A stretch of 64,000 nucleotides of DNA from Syntrophaceae bacterium (GTDB lineage: Bacteria > Desulfobacterota > Syntrophia > Syntrophales > Smithellaceae). How positions within the stretch are numbered: position 1 is the stretch's first letter; each line of letters opens with the position of its first letter. The stretch is taken from positions 27,501 to 91,500 of the forward strand of contig JAHDKI010000020.1 of assembly GCA_018436925.1 (NCBI GenBank). Direction: 5' to 3'. The notes beneath the pieces were generated by a model. It saw only the letters and a list, made by a program, of their open reading frames with translations. It was not told where the DNA came from and did not search any database. This document shows, piece by piece, positions 1 to 8,926 of this stretch. A program made the position numbers and the translations under genes.

Positions 1-1
1 C

Positions 2-694
2 AGGCTTCTGGCCTGGTATATCCGTCAAATGGATCAACTGTCCGTGAATGTCGTTTTGAATTCGACGGTGGACAAGGCCTTTGTGTCTGAAAATCAGTAT
101 GACCACATCTTTGTCGCCACCGGAGCGACGGAGCGCAAACTTGACACGCAAGGCTTGTCCGGCCCCAACGTCACCTATGCGATCGACACGCTGCTTGCGC
201 CGGAGATTTCGGGGCAAAACATTCTGATCGTCGGCGGCGGACTGACAGGCATTGAAATCGCCTGCGACCTGGGCAGGAAGGGCAAGACCGTCACGGTGGT
301 GGAAGCCTGCGACACGATTCTCAACGCATTCGGTATTTCGGCCGCCAACACCAATATGCTTCTAGAGATGCTCGATTTCTACCGCGTGACGGTTCTGACT
401 TCGACGACCGTCACCCGATATGAAAACGGCGTGGCCGAGCTTCTCACGACGGTGAAAAATTTTCCCAACGCGGCCAACCGCGCCAAGATGATGTATACCG
501 TCGGCCCCGCGGGGATTCCGATTCCATCTTTTGTGAAAGCGGATCATGTCGTCGTATCCGTTGGGTATAGCAGCAACTGTCGCCTTTACGAAGACCTTCA
601 GGGGGAAAATGTGCATCTTATAGGAGACGCGGATAAACCCGAAAATGTTCTGAAGGCCATTTGGGACGCCTACGACGCGGCCAGAAAAATCTGA
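2..694 (+). CDS. FAD/NAD(P)-binding C-terminal part of an NADH:flavin oxidoreductase (OYE/2,4-dienoyl-CoA reductase type), 5' truncated
   Basis: The reading frame is open from the window edge, so the gene is cut at its 5' end and the Met at 29 is internal. About 230 residues are visible. They contain a second dinucleotide-binding fold (ILIVGGGLTGIEIA) and the FVATGA strand typical of the C-terminal pyridine-nucleotide-disulfide-reductase-like half of enzymes such as 2,4-dienoyl-CoA reductase. In that family the missing N-terminal half is an FMN TIM barrel with a [4Fe-4S] cluster. The ending AARKI-stop is a natural C-terminus. A role in reducing enoyl or dienoyl compounds with NAD(P)H is inferred from family. 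The substrate cannot be told from this fragment. Confidence 0.8.
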   Translation, partial: RLLAWYIRQMDQLSVNVVLNSTVDKAFVSENQYDHIFVATGATERKLDTQGLSGPNVTYAIDTLLAPEISGQNILIVGGGLTGIEIACDLGRKGKTVTVVEACDTILNAFGISAANTNMLLEMLDFYRVTVLTSTTVTRYENGVAELLTTVKNFPNAANRAKMMYTVGPAGIPIPSFVKADHVVVSVGYSSNCRLYEDLQGENVHLIGDADKPENVLKAIWDAYDAARKI

Positions 695-957
695 ATAGGG
701 GTGGCCATTATTGGGAATCGGGCCGGTGTGCTTTTTTAATAATTGCATCAGAAAGCCGGCACGCAGCCTCAGGTGGCGCGACTTTCGTGCTGGCCCATGA
801 GCTGCCTCCCATCCTCTATCCGTGAATATCCCTTGCAATATATTGAAACAGTCGTCATATTTGCCGCGCATCCTCAGGCCTCATCGGCGCACTGAAGGAC
901 ACAATGGCGGACCCGTCATATTAAGACCCCGTTGGCGCAATAAAGAAAGAGTATAAA

Positions 958-2019
958 ATGATGAAAGACGTCTATCAAAAGTTGGCCGAGTATTTAGACA
1001 CGATGCCCCAGCGATTTCCTGTGAACACGGAATCGGGGGTGGAGTTGAGAGTCTTGAAAAATATTTTTGCGCCGGATGAGGCTCAAATGTTTATGAACCT
1101 CAAGCCGAAGCCGGAGACCGCTGCGGAGATTGCCGCGCGCCTTGGAGAAGATCCCGCCAAGCTGGAGCAAAAGCTCTATGATATGTCTAAAAAAGGGCTG
1201 GCGTTTCGCACCGGCAGAGTGGGGAATTACAAATACATGGCCTCGGCGTTTCTGGTGGGCATTATTGAATTTCAGATGAACCGCATGACCCCGGAGCTGA
1301 TTAAAGAGTGGGAAGAGTTTGAGCCGATCCTTTATTCATCCACGTGGCTCAAAGGCACGACCCGGGATCTTCGGACCATTCCCATCGGAGAAGCGGTTGA
1401 CCCGAGCTCTCAAATCATGCCGTATGAAAACATAGAAGAAACCATCCGCAACGCGAAGTATGTCGCGATCTCCGATTGCATGTGCCGCCGGTTTACTGCG
1501 CTGAAGAATAATCCCTGCGCGCACCCGATGGAAGTGTGTTTCCATTTCGGAGGCGGCTGTCATTACTTTGTGGAAAACGGCCTGGCCCGTTACATCTCGA
1601 ATGAAGAAGCCATCGACATTTTTAATAAAGGCAAGGCCAGCGGTTTGGTCTGTCAGGTCAGCGCCTCGCAGGAGGTCAGCGCCCTGTGCATGTGCTGCGA
1701 TTGCTGCTGCGGGCCGCTTCGCGCGGTAAAAGCCTGCGCCAGACCGGCCGAATTGGTAAACAGCAGTTTCTTCGCCAAGGTGAGCGACGATGACTGCACG
1801 GGATGTGAACTATGTGCAGAGCGCTGTCCCATGGACGCGATTTGCGTTGACGATATTGCGCGGGTGAATTTAGACCGCTGCATCGGCTGCGGCGTCTGCG
1901 CCGTGACCTGCCCCGTGGATGCCGTAAAAGTCTATCGCAAAGAAAAAGACAAGGAGTTTGTTCCGGAAAAAACATATTTCGACGCCGCCATGGCCATTTA
2001 TCGTCAGAGGCGGCAATGA
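958..2019 (+). CDS. Winged-helix / Cys-rich / 2x[4Fe-4S] ferredoxin-domain protein
   Basis: The protein has 353 residues. The N-terminal ~95 residues look like a winged-helix domain (AAEIAARLGEDPAKLEQKL). A Cys-rich middle follows (C174, C176, C187, C194, then a CMCCDCCCG patch at 244-252). The C-terminus is a bacterial-type dicluster ferredoxin, with CTGCELCAERCP at 280-291 and CIGCGVCAVTCP at 308-319. The layout matches the protein encoded at 3194-4186, so the two are paralogues. Such proteins are common in Desulfobacterota and have no settled function; redox-responsive regulation or electron transfer is possible. The start could be 958 or 961 (two adjacent ATGs). A 263-bp gap separates it from the preceding gene. 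Confidence 0.8.
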   Translation: MMKDVYQKLAEYLDTMPQRFPVNTESGVELRVLKNIFAPDEAQMFMNLKPKPETAAEIAARLGEDPAKLEQKLYDMSKKGLAFRTGRVGNYKYMASAFLVGIIEFQMNRMTPELIKEWEEFEPILYSSTWLKGTTRDLRTIPIGEAVDPSSQIMPYENIEETIRNAKYVAISDCMCRRFTALKNNPCAHPMEVCFHFGGGCHYFVENGLARYISNEEAIDIFNKGKASGLVCQVSASQEVSALCMCCDCCCGPLRAVKACARPAELVNSSFFAKVSDDDCTGCELCAERCPMDAICVDDIARVNLDRCIGCGVCAVTCPVDAVKVYRKEKDKEFVPEKTYFDAAMAIYRQRRQ

Positions 2020-2146
2020 TATGAGGACTTGTCGATAATCTCAAAAACGGGACAGGCAAATGCGCAAAGACCGAAACCCCGGGCATGTTCAGAGGCGTCG
2101 GATCCGATCAGGAGCATCAACCCGTATGGCATGATACTTTATCCTG

Positions 2147-2818
2147 TCAGCCGCGGCGAAACGCCGCAATTTCTCTGGTCAGCCAGCTGATCCAATCCCT
2201 GATTCCCTCGCCCGTTTTGCAGGAGATTTCCATGATCTTGATTTTGGGATTCAAGGCCAGAACTCTTTTGCGCAGGGCGGCCGCATCGAAATCGCTAAGC
2301 GGCAGATAATCAATCTTGTTGACCAAGAGCACATCGCAGATGCTGAACATAAGCGGATATTTGATCGGCTTGTCGTCTCCTTCGGGAACGCTCAGAATCA
2401 TCACGTTTTTATGCGCGCCCGTGTCGAATTCGGCGGGGCACACGAGGTTGCCCACATTCTCAAGAATCAGCAGATCGAAGTCCTGCGCGGCCAACGCGTC
2501 GAGCCCCTGCGTGACCATGGTGGCGTCCAGATGGCACAAACCGCCAGTGCGCAACTGCACGGCGGCAATTCCCTGTGAGGCCACTTTTTCGGCATCCACC
2601 TTGGATTCGATATCCGCTTCGATGACCCCTATCTTGAGGTTGTTCTTCAGGGCTTCGATGGTTTTAAGAATCAGGCTGGTTTTACCCGATCCCGGAGAAG
2701 ACATCAGGTTTAACAGCATTGTTTTTTGGCCGCAAAGACGATCCCGAACACCCGCAGCCACCTGGTTATTATCAGCCATAATATCTTCTTTAATTTCGAT
2801 CATGCGGACGTCATCCAT
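2147..2818 (-). CDS. hypB: Hydrogenase/urease nickel incorporation GTPase HypB
   Basis: This is a G3E-family GTPase of 223 residues that helps insert nickel into [NiFe] centres together with HypA. Visible motifs are the P-loop SSPGSGKT near residue 40, EADI, the metal-site region ENVGNLVCP and NKID. No His-rich nickel-storage stretch is present at the N-terminus. The ATG at 2818 (MDDVRMIEI) is chosen because it shares one base with the hypA stop (TAATG), which is typical of translational coupling; an upstream in-frame ATG would overlap hypA by 70 bases. It is the last gene of the minus-strand group ferredoxin protein-hypA-hypB. No hydrogenase structural gene lies in the window. Confidence 0.93.
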   Translation of the reverse strand: MDDVRMIEIKEDIMADNNQVAAGVRDRLCGQKTMLLNLMSSPGSGKTSLILKTIEALKNNLKIGVIEADIESKVDAEKVASQGIAAVQLRTGGLCHLDATMVTQGLDALAAQDFDLLILENVGNLVCPAEFDTGAHKNVMILSVPEGDDKPIKYPLMFSICDVLLVNKIDYLPLSDFDAAALRKRVLALNPKIKIMEISCKTGEGIRDWISWLTREIAAFRRG

Positions 2819-3168
2819 TACAGGACCTCCATGTTTTTTATAAAATATTCCCGTCCGGAAATCAGCGTAACGTCTTTGCGGCCGCATTTAGGGCAGGGTT
2901 TGTCTATCTGACTTGCGTCATCGGCCGTATAGATATAAGCGCAGGCGTTGCATGTGAGGCGGATCGGTGTTCGTTCGATTTGAAGCTTCGCCCCTTCGGC
3001 CAAAGTGCCTTTGCTCACATAATCGAAGTAGCGCTGCATCCAGTCGTCTTCCAGGTCGCTTAAACGGCCGACCTGGAGCTGAATCGTCATCACCCGGCGG
3101 ACATCGTTTTTTTCGGCGTGCGCCAGCACAATCTTCAGGATGCTCTCAGTGACGGGCAATTCATGCAT
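2818..3168 (-). CDS. hypA: Hydrogenase maturation nickel metallochaperone HypA
   Basis: The protein has 116 residues, the usual HypA length. It begins MHEL, where Met1 and His2 form the nickel site in the family. It carries the structural zinc site as two pairs, CNAC and CPKC. HypA hands Ni(II) to the large subunit of [NiFe] hydrogenase with HypB. The start is fixed by the required MHE N-terminus. It lies 25 bp downstream of the ferredoxin-domain gene and overlaps hypB by one base, so the three are probably one transcript. Confidence 0.95.
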   Translation of the reverse strand: MHELPVTESILKIVLAHAEKNDVRRVMTIQLQVGRLSDLEDDWMQRYFDYVSKGTLAEGAKLQIERTPIRLTCNACAYIYTADDASQIDKPCPKCGRKDVTLISGREYFIKNMEVL

Positions 3169-3193
3169 CGGTTGATGTGGTCTATGCGTCTGT

Positions 3194-4186
3194 TCAGGCC
3201 GGAACGAAATCCTCGGCGCGCGTTTCTTTCAGTTTCAGCGCCTCCGTGGGGCAAACCACCGTGCAGACGCCGCATCCCAGACATTTTTCCGGATCAACCG
3301 AGGCGCAATCTTCCTTCATGGACAGCGCGTCGAAAAAGCATCGATCCAGGCAGACTTCGCAGCCGCTGCAAAGATCCGCATCCACAAATGCCTCAAAACG
3401 GCTGGGGGCCACCCATTTTTTCGGCCCCTTCATCACCGCCCAGTTCAGGCAGCAATCATGACAGCAGTTGCAGATGACATGGCCGACCACCTGGCGATTA
3501 TCGACCACATGCACCAGGCCTTCCTCGCGGCATTTTTTCAAAATCTCCACCGCTTCGCCTTTGGACAGCGCGCGGCCTGTTCCTCGTTCTATATTATATT
3601 CGGCGGCGCGGTCCACCTGCATGCAGACCTCCAGCGGCTTATCGCAGGTTCCGGAAATCACGCGGCAGGAGCAGTTGGTGACGGACAGCGTTTTTGCGTC
3701 CTGGACGATTTTTACCACATCATCATAGGCAAGCACCTTCGATTGCGGCTCGATGCTTTCATTGACGGGAACCACCCGCATGATCGAGCCTGGCATGACG
3801 TCCATGATCTTTCCGCCATAAGCCGGCCATTCCTTTTCCATATAGTCTTTCCAAAGATCCAGGACGTCTCTGGAAATACCGGGTGTCAAACTGGTGGAAT
3901 CATGCATCTGAGGGACGGTTTTCACGCGGTAGAACTTTTTTTCGCCGCCTTTGGTGGCCTTGAAAATCAACCCCCGGGAGAACAACGAATCCATCATCTT
4001 TGTGATGGATTCCAGCGGCATTCCGGATTTCTGCGCCAGCTCTTCGGCGGTTGCCGGAGGGGCGGCCAAAAGCATGACCTTTGCCTCGTCGTTATTGACC
4101 AGGGCTTCAAAGATTTTGGGAATCATCGGCGAGTCGCCGGCCCCGATGCCTTCGGCCAGTTTTTTGCACAATGCCATGTCCGCCAT
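3194..4186 (-). CDS. Winged-helix / Cys-rich / 2x[4Fe-4S] ferredoxin-domain protein, paralogue of 958-2019
   Basis: The protein has 330 residues. A winged-helix-like segment lies at about 40-90 (ATAEELAQKSGMPLESITK). Cys clusters follow at 172-188 (NCSCR...CDKPLEVC) and 239-246 (CNCCHDCC). The C-terminal dicluster ferredoxin has CSGCEVCLDRC at 273-283 and CLGCGVCTVVCP at 302-313. The ATG at 4186 follows a clear AAAGGAGGG site; an upstream in-frame start would add 17 residues without one. It heads the hypA-hypB group. The link to hypAB suggests, but does not prove, a role in hydrogen or nickel-enzyme metabolism. Confidence 0.82.
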   Translation of the reverse strand: MADMALCKKLAEGIGAGDSPMIPKIFEALVNNDEAKVMLLAAPPATAEELAQKSGMPLESITKMMDSLFSRGLIFKATKGGEKKFYRVKTVPQMHDSTSLTPGISRDVLDLWKDYMEKEWPAYGGKIMDVMPGSIMRVVPVNESIEPQSKVLAYDDVVKIVQDAKTLSVTNCSCRVISGTCDKPLEVCMQVDRAAEYNIERGTGRALSKGEAVEILKKCREEGLVHVVDNRQVVGHVICNCCHDCCLNWAVMKGPKKWVAPSRFEAFVDADLCSGCEVCLDRCFFDALSMKEDCASVDPEKCLGCGVCTVVCPTEALKLKETRAEDFVPA

Positions 4187-4540
4187 GATGATCTGCCCTC
4201 CTTTTGAACGATTTGAGGTAATATCCAGGAAACGCAATCCCGTGTCAAGAATTTATGCTGCCAAGGCCGGCAGGCAAAACGTCCCGGGGGCGGCCTTTGT
4301 CCCTGGGCAGCGTTCGTCGCTTTCGGTCCGAAGGCGCCGATCATCTTGTTTTCATTCCACTGATGGGAAGAGGGCCGCAAAAAGTGGCCGCCGATGCGAA
4401 AAGGATTTGAACCCATTCGTTAAAAAGAGTTCGACGAGGATGCAACGTTTTGCTAAAAAGTCAGCAAGCGAAAGAGGCCAAAAGGGTTCCCGAACAATTC
4501 AGCATCAACCCATGCGGTGATTCCGGAGGAGGGAGAATAA
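4187..4540. other. Divergent intergenic region, 354 bp
   Basis: This lies between the minus-strand ferredoxin-domain gene and the plus-strand acetyltransferase gene, so it should hold promoters for both. I see ribosome-binding sites at its two ends but no convincing -35/-10 pair, operator or RNA. Short ORFs here lack start signals and family features. Confidence 0.5.
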
Positions 4541-5206
4541 ATGAAACAAGTCATTTTGCTGGGCGCCGGCGGGTTTGCGCTTGAGGTTCTGGACAATATC
4601 GACGCCATCAACCGGCTTACCGGTGAAGATATCCGGCCGATCGGTTTTATTTACGACGGCGCAGAACCGGACAAGGGGAAATTGCTCCATGATACGGATA
4701 TTCCGGTTTTGGGAGATCTGTCTTGTCTGCGCAACTATGATCTGGAGCATATCCAATTGGTTTCCGCCATCGGCCGCCCCGCCTGGCGGCGAAAAATGGT
4801 GGAAAAGGCAAAACAGATGGGCGCAAAATTCACAAGCATCATCCATCCCTCGGTCACGATCAGCAACCGGGCAAAAATCGGAGAGGGCGCCGTTTTGATG
4901 AAATATGTCAATGTCCAGTCGGGAACGGTGATCGGCGATTTTTTCGCCGCGGATGATTTTGCAGGCCTCGGTCACAACATGATCGTCGGGGATTTCGTTC
5001 ATATGGGCCCCCGCGTGGGCACGGAAGGCGGCGCGGTCATCGGCAATGATGTGTTTGTGGGCATCCGGGCCACGATTTTAGCCTGCAAAATCGGCGACGG
5101 CGCGGTCATCGGCGCCTGCGCCCTGGTCAATAAAGACGTTCCCCCGAATGTGACGGCAAGAGGCATTCCGGCAAGGCATTACGCGATGAAAGAAAAAAAA
5201 TATTAA
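4541..5206 (+). CDS. NeuD/PglD-family sugar O-/N-acyltransferase
   Basis: The protein has 221 residues in two parts. Residues 1-~85 form an alpha/beta fold opening with VILLGAGGFALEVLD, the N-terminal substrate-binding domain of PglD/NeuD proteins. The rest is a left-handed beta-helix with hexapeptide-type repeats (AKIGEGAVLMKYVNVQSGTV, IGDGAVIGACALV). Family members transfer acetyl from acetyl-CoA to bacillosamine or sialic-acid-type sugars. The start follows GGAGGAGGGAG. No other glycan gene is nearby, so the acceptor is unknown. A lone NeuD-like gene beside an acyl-CoA synthetase subunit is unusual. Confidence 0.85.
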   Translation: MKQVILLGAGGFALEVLDNIDAINRLTGEDIRPIGFIYDGAEPDKGKLLHDTDIPVLGDLSCLRNYDLEHIQLVSAIGRPAWRRKMVEKAKQMGAKFTSIIHPSVTISNRAKIGEGAVLMKYVNVQSGTVIGDFFAADDFAGLGHNMIVGDFVHMGPRVGTEGGAVIGNDVFVGIRATILACKIGDGAVIGACALVNKDVPPNVTARGIPARHYAMKEKKY

Positions 5207-5275
5207 AAGCGCCCGGCGCTTTTGGCTGTGTCATTAAGAACGCGATTTGAAGGTATTGTTCTTAAAAAAAGATGA

Positions 5276-6676
5276 TCAATCTTTTCGCCGCGAATGCCTT
5301 TCTCTGATTCTGGCGTACTGACGCATGCGGGCGAAGACGTGAACGGCCTGCTCGGGCAGGTCATAGCAGGGGAGTCCGCCGGATTCCAAAAGATGTTCGC
5401 AGGCCGCCTTGTCGCCGCTTGCCCCCAAAAGCGAGACAAAGACCGGCTTGCGGCCATCCGATTGCACCAGGTCGATCAAAGACGCATAGACCTCGGGATT
5501 TTTCTCCGCAAAGGAAATAAAAATAATTCCGTCAACGCCCTGATCATCCAGAAGGGCTTTGACGACGTCCGTGATGGTTTTCTCGTAGCCATGGGTCAGC
5601 CAGTCGGGGAAAATGTCGATGGGATTATTCGTCTTCGAGGGGGTCGCGATCACCCGTCCGATCTTCTCTTGTGTAACGTCCGCAAGCTTGGCAATCTGCA
5701 GACCCGCTTCAATCGTTGCGTCGATGCTCATGATCGCCTGCGCGCCGCTGTAGGTGACATAAGCCAGGCGGTCGCCCGCCGGAATCGGCATATTCAAAAA
5801 CCCCTTCAGCGTCCGGACAAATTCGTCGATGGCATAAAGGCGAATCGCGCCGGCCTGCCGCACGATTGCGTCAAAGACGGTATCTTCCACCGCCATGCTG
5901 GCGGTATGCGAAGCGGATGCTTTCGCGCCGGCCTGCGTGCGTCCGCTTTTGATGATCAGCACCGGTTTTCTGGCTGTGGCTTTTTTCAGATTTTTTACAA
6001 ATCGATCTCCGTCTTTCACATCTTCCAAATACATTCCGATGATTTTCGTCTGCTCATCGTCGGCCAAAAAAGCCAGGGCGTCGGATTCGTTCACGTCCGC
6101 CTTGTTTCCCAGACCGATGCCTTTGGACAGATGCAGGCCGTCTAACGAACTTAAATAACGCAGAAGGGCGCCCACAAAAATGCCCGACTGGGCGGCCAAT
6201 CCGATGCCGCCGGGAGAAAGCATTGCGGGGGTGGCATAGTAGGAGGTGGTGAGCTTGGTCTGCGTATTGACCAGACCCAGGGTGTTGGGTCCGAAACCTC
6301 TCATGCCGGAGGATTTCAAAATGGCGCGCACATCCTCCTGATAGGTTGCGCCTTCGGCGCCGGTTTCCGCGAAGCCTTCCGCGGAGATGACCGCGCCCTT
6401 GACGCCTTTGACGGCGCAGTCGCGCAAAGCATCGGGGACGAATCGGGGCGGGATGAGCAAAACCGCCAGATCGACGTCAAACGGCACATCGCGCACACTC
6501 GGATACAGAGGAATGCCCTGCGCCGAACCGCCCTGCGGATTGACGCCGGCGACAAGGCCCGCGTAGCCCACTTCTTTTAAAACCTTTAAAAGCTGCGCGC
6601 CGGGCTTTTCCTGATCTCGCGACGCTCCGATAACGACCACGCTTTTGGCTTCCAGAATGTCTCGAATCGGCCGCAT
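5276..6676 (-). CDS. NDP-forming acyl-CoA synthetase alpha-type subunit (CoA-binding + succinyl-CoA-ligase-like domains)
   Basis: The protein has 466 residues. An N-terminal CoA-binding Rossmann domain (ESVVVIGASRDQEKPG-like segment, residues ~12-27) is followed by flavodoxin-like succinyl-CoA-ligase domains (GPNTLGLVNT, LAAQSGIFVGALL, SASHTASMA). ADP-forming acetyl/acyl-CoA synthetases conserve acyl-CoA + ADP + Pi to acid + CoA + ATP. The ATP-grasp beta portion is absent both from the protein and from the neighbouring genes, so the partner must be elsewhere, or the protein may work differently. The start at 6676 has GGAAAGGAAAAACCC upstream; 6721 is an alternative adding 15 residues. Confidence 0.82.
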   Translation of the reverse strand: MRPIRDILEAKSVVVIGASRDQEKPGAQLLKVLKEVGYAGLVAGVNPQGGSAQGIPLYPSVRDVPFDVDLAVLLIPPRFVPDALRDCAVKGVKGAVISAEGFAETGAEGATYQEDVRAILKSSGMRGFGPNTLGLVNTQTKLTTSYYATPAMLSPGGIGLAAQSGIFVGALLRYLSSLDGLHLSKGIGLGNKADVNESDALAFLADDEQTKIIGMYLEDVKDGDRFVKNLKKATARKPVLIIKSGRTQAGAKASASHTASMAVEDTVFDAIVRQAGAIRLYAIDEFVRTLKGFLNMPIPAGDRLAYVTYSGAQAIMSIDATIEAGLQIAKLADVTQEKIGRVIATPSKTNNPIDIFPDWLTHGYEKTITDVVKALLDDQGVDGIIFISFAEKNPEVYASLIDLVQSDGRKPVFVSLLGASGDKAACEHLLESGGLPCYDLPEQAVHVFARMRQYARIRERHSRRKD

Positions 6677-7055
6677 GGGTTTTTCCTTTCCCCGGAGAGG
6701 ATCTGTCTTCATTTTCGGCATGCCTGGTCTTTTTTATCAGAATATCGGCGCAGGGACAATTTATTAAAAGAAGCCCAAACAGATGATCCTGCTGCGCCTG
6801 TCGAGGGCGCAGAGAGTTTTGCTTGACCTTTATAGACAAAAAATACATCATTCAGACCAACCCGATTGCTGATCCTTGAAAGCACGTCCTCACGGCCGGA
6901 TTATTGTTTCTGTGTGATCGGAGATCATCTGATGATCCGCAAAGCGCAAGCAGGGTCGCACATGCCGCCCTGTATGGCCAGTTTCAGCCCTTCCCTGCAT
7001 GAAGGGGAATTCTTGAACAATCTGCATGATCTTTAAGAGAGAAAGAGAATGAGCG
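6677..7055. other. Divergent intergenic region with a short hairpin, 379 bp
   Basis: This separates the minus-strand acyl-CoA synthetase subunit from the plus-strand lipoprotein gene. A 6-bp perfect inverted repeat GATCAT-CTG-ATGATC lies at 6924-6938, with no T-run after it. It could be an operator or part of a leader. No clear promoter pair was recognised. Confidence 0.4.
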
Positions 7056-8276
7056 ATGAAAGAGCAACGTCGAATTCCTTTATTCTTAATCGCCGTGGTT
7101 TGGGTTTTGATGACATGGGCTTGTTCCTCCTCGCCGGTCCGTCCGGATGAGACGCAAACCCTGACCCCGGAAGAAAAGAAGATTCTCGTTCAATGGGCGC
7201 TCGAAGAACTGCATCGGGCCAGTCAGCCGTTTTGCTGGCGGCGCTCTTACGGCCGCGGCGTGGGGGTGCCGGTCAGCGCCTGTCCCGACGGGCAGGAAAA
7301 GGACGCCTGGCTTTGCTATCGCACCTGCGAGGATATTGGAAAACCGGGATGGAAAGGTGTTGGCCCGGTGTGCTGGCAAAGATGCCCTGACGGATTCCGC
7401 GATGACGGCGCCTACTGCTTTAAGCCCAAGGCGTATGGCCGCGGTGTGGGATTTCCATGGAAAGTCGGAGACAAGGCGTTTAGTTTGACGGCGGCCAAAA
7501 AACGCTGTGAAAGGAAACACGGAGAAGGGCAATGCGAGAAGTCGGGAGCGATCTATTACCCCAAATGCAAACCTGGATATCGAGCCATCGGCTGCTGTGT
7601 CTGCAGCCCCAGATGTCCGTCCGGCATGACGGATATCGGGATTTCCTGCCAGAAGCAGTCCAAGGGGCGGGGCGTGGGAAAGCCGATGAAATGCAAAGAA
7701 GGCCAGGCTTATGATGCGGGGCTTTGTTACACGCCCTGCAAGGAGGGGTATCATGGCGTCGGCCCGGTGTGCTGGCAGGATTGCCCGAGCACCCAGCCCG
7801 TGGATTGCGGCGCAGGCTGTGCGACGAGTAAGAAAAATTGCGGACAGAAGACGGCCGCGCAGATTTTGGCTCCCCTTGAAGTAGCGGCCAATGTGGCGAT
7901 GGCCGTGACAACAGGCGGCGCCGGCAATGCCGCCGTCTCAGCGGCCAAAGCGTCGGCGAAAACCGCGGTTAAGACCGGTGAAAAAGCGGCGGCCCGAACG
8001 GCGGTGAAAAACGCCGTGAAGACGGCGGCCCGTGAAATGGTTCCCGGCATTCGCGCAAAGCTCGACCGGAAATTGCTTCAGAAATATTCCGAGGACATGA
8101 CCCGGGAGGTTTGTCAAGACGCAGCGGAATATCTGGCCCTGGCAGCGATTGCCGATGATTTCGACACGAAGGATTTTCTGATGGCGCTTGATCCAACGGG
8201 GATTGCGGATGTGGCGAAAGCCTATGCCCAACCCAAATGCAGCTTTGATGTCGATCCGCCGGTCTTCGGCCGTTGA
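7056..8276 (+). CDS. Cys-rich lipoprotein with repeated GRGVG / GVGPVCW modules
   Basis: The protein has 406 residues. A hydrophobic signal ends in a lipobox (VLMTWAC), so it is probably lipid-anchored. Residues ~60-265 hold many Cys in repeated modules: (Y/K)GRGVG(V/F/K)P occurs three times and GVGPVCWQ(R/D)CP twice, with CPDG/CKEG, LCY and CC motifs between. The last ~140 residues are Ala/Lys-rich and then helical (AKASAKTAVKTGEKAAARTA). The Cys-rich part is probably disulfide-bonded outside the cytoplasm. I do not recognise a named family. The next exported gene starts 25 bp downstream, suggesting an operon. Confidence 0.75.
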   Translation: MKEQRRIPLFLIAVVWVLMTWACSSSPVRPDETQTLTPEEKKILVQWALEELHRASQPFCWRRSYGRGVGVPVSACPDGQEKDAWLCYRTCEDIGKPGWKGVGPVCWQRCPDGFRDDGAYCFKPKAYGRGVGFPWKVGDKAFSLTAAKKRCERKHGEGQCEKSGAIYYPKCKPGYRAIGCCVCSPRCPSGMTDIGISCQKQSKGRGVGKPMKCKEGQAYDAGLCYTPCKEGYHGVGPVCWQDCPSTQPVDCGAGCATSKKNCGQKTAAQILAPLEVAANVAMAVTTGGAGNAAVSAAKASAKTAVKTGEKAAARTAVKNAVKTAAREMVPGIRAKLDRKLLQKYSEDMTREVCQDAAEYLALAAIADDFDTKDFLMALDPTGIADVAKAYAQPKCSFDVDPPVFGR

Positions 8277-8301
8277 CGATCATAAACATGAAGGAGGAAA
8301 G

Positions 8302-8877
8302 ATGAAATACCCAAAAGCGGTTCTATGGGGATTGATCCTGGCGTCTGTGATGTTCTCCGCGCGAGTCTATGCTTTTGAATCGGGACTCTGGCCGGGCGAA
8401 GGCCGGCCGGTTTTCATTGCCGGGGCGGACTTGACGCTGCAAGCGCGGCCGGTCAAGGACGCCTGTGGAATTCCGAAGCTCAAAATTTTGAAAGGTCGGA
8501 AAATTGATTTTACCGAAACGCGGTACCGAACTGTAAAATCAGGAGAAATTGTCGTCACGGCGCCTGCATCGCTATCCGTCACCTCGTGGGGCAAAACAGA
8601 CTATCTGTCCCCGGAGGCCTACTATCATCAAGGCAAAATCAAAACGATCGAACTGAAATCCGGCGTTTCCCTGGAGTACCTTCAATACCGGGCGGAAGGC
8701 GAATGTCTCATCAAGATGAACGACGAAGTCTTATCACTTCCGCCGCATGAAAATATCAGGATTGCTTCCGAGCCGCGAACTGAATGGTGGGTTCTGGCCG
8801 TCGATGAGCAGAAACAACCGCTCGGCTGGGTTTTAATCGACGATCAGACGGTCGAATTTGCCGAGCGTCAATTCTGA
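8302..8877 (+). CDS. Exported protein of unknown function
   Basis: The protein has 191 residues. A typical signal peptide (MKYPKAVLWGLILASVMFSA, cleavage after VYA) precedes a soluble domain rich in beta-strand-like segments. The C-terminal part (EPRTEWWVLAVDEQKQPLGW) resembles SH3-like envelope domains, but this is only a resemblance. The start follows AAGGAGGAAAG. It sits directly behind the Cys-rich lipoprotein gene, so the two may act together at the cell surface. Confidence 0.7.
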   Translation: MKYPKAVLWGLILASVMFSARVYAFESGLWPGEGRPVFIAGADLTLQARPVKDACGIPKLKILKGRKIDFTETRYRTVKSGEIVVTAPASLSVTSWGKTDYLSPEAYYHQGKIKTIELKSGVSLEYLQYRAEGECLIKMNDEVLSLPPHENIRIASEPRTEWWVLAVDEQKQPLGWVLIDDQTVEFAERQF

Positions 8878-8926
8878 TGCCGGCAACGGATTCAGACCCT
8901 GAAATAGACGTCATTGGTTTTAAATA

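Noticed and set aside
362-871. Minus-strand 169-residue ORF
   Set aside because: It lies mostly antisense to the flavin oxidoreductase, with codon use and composition of a shadow frame.
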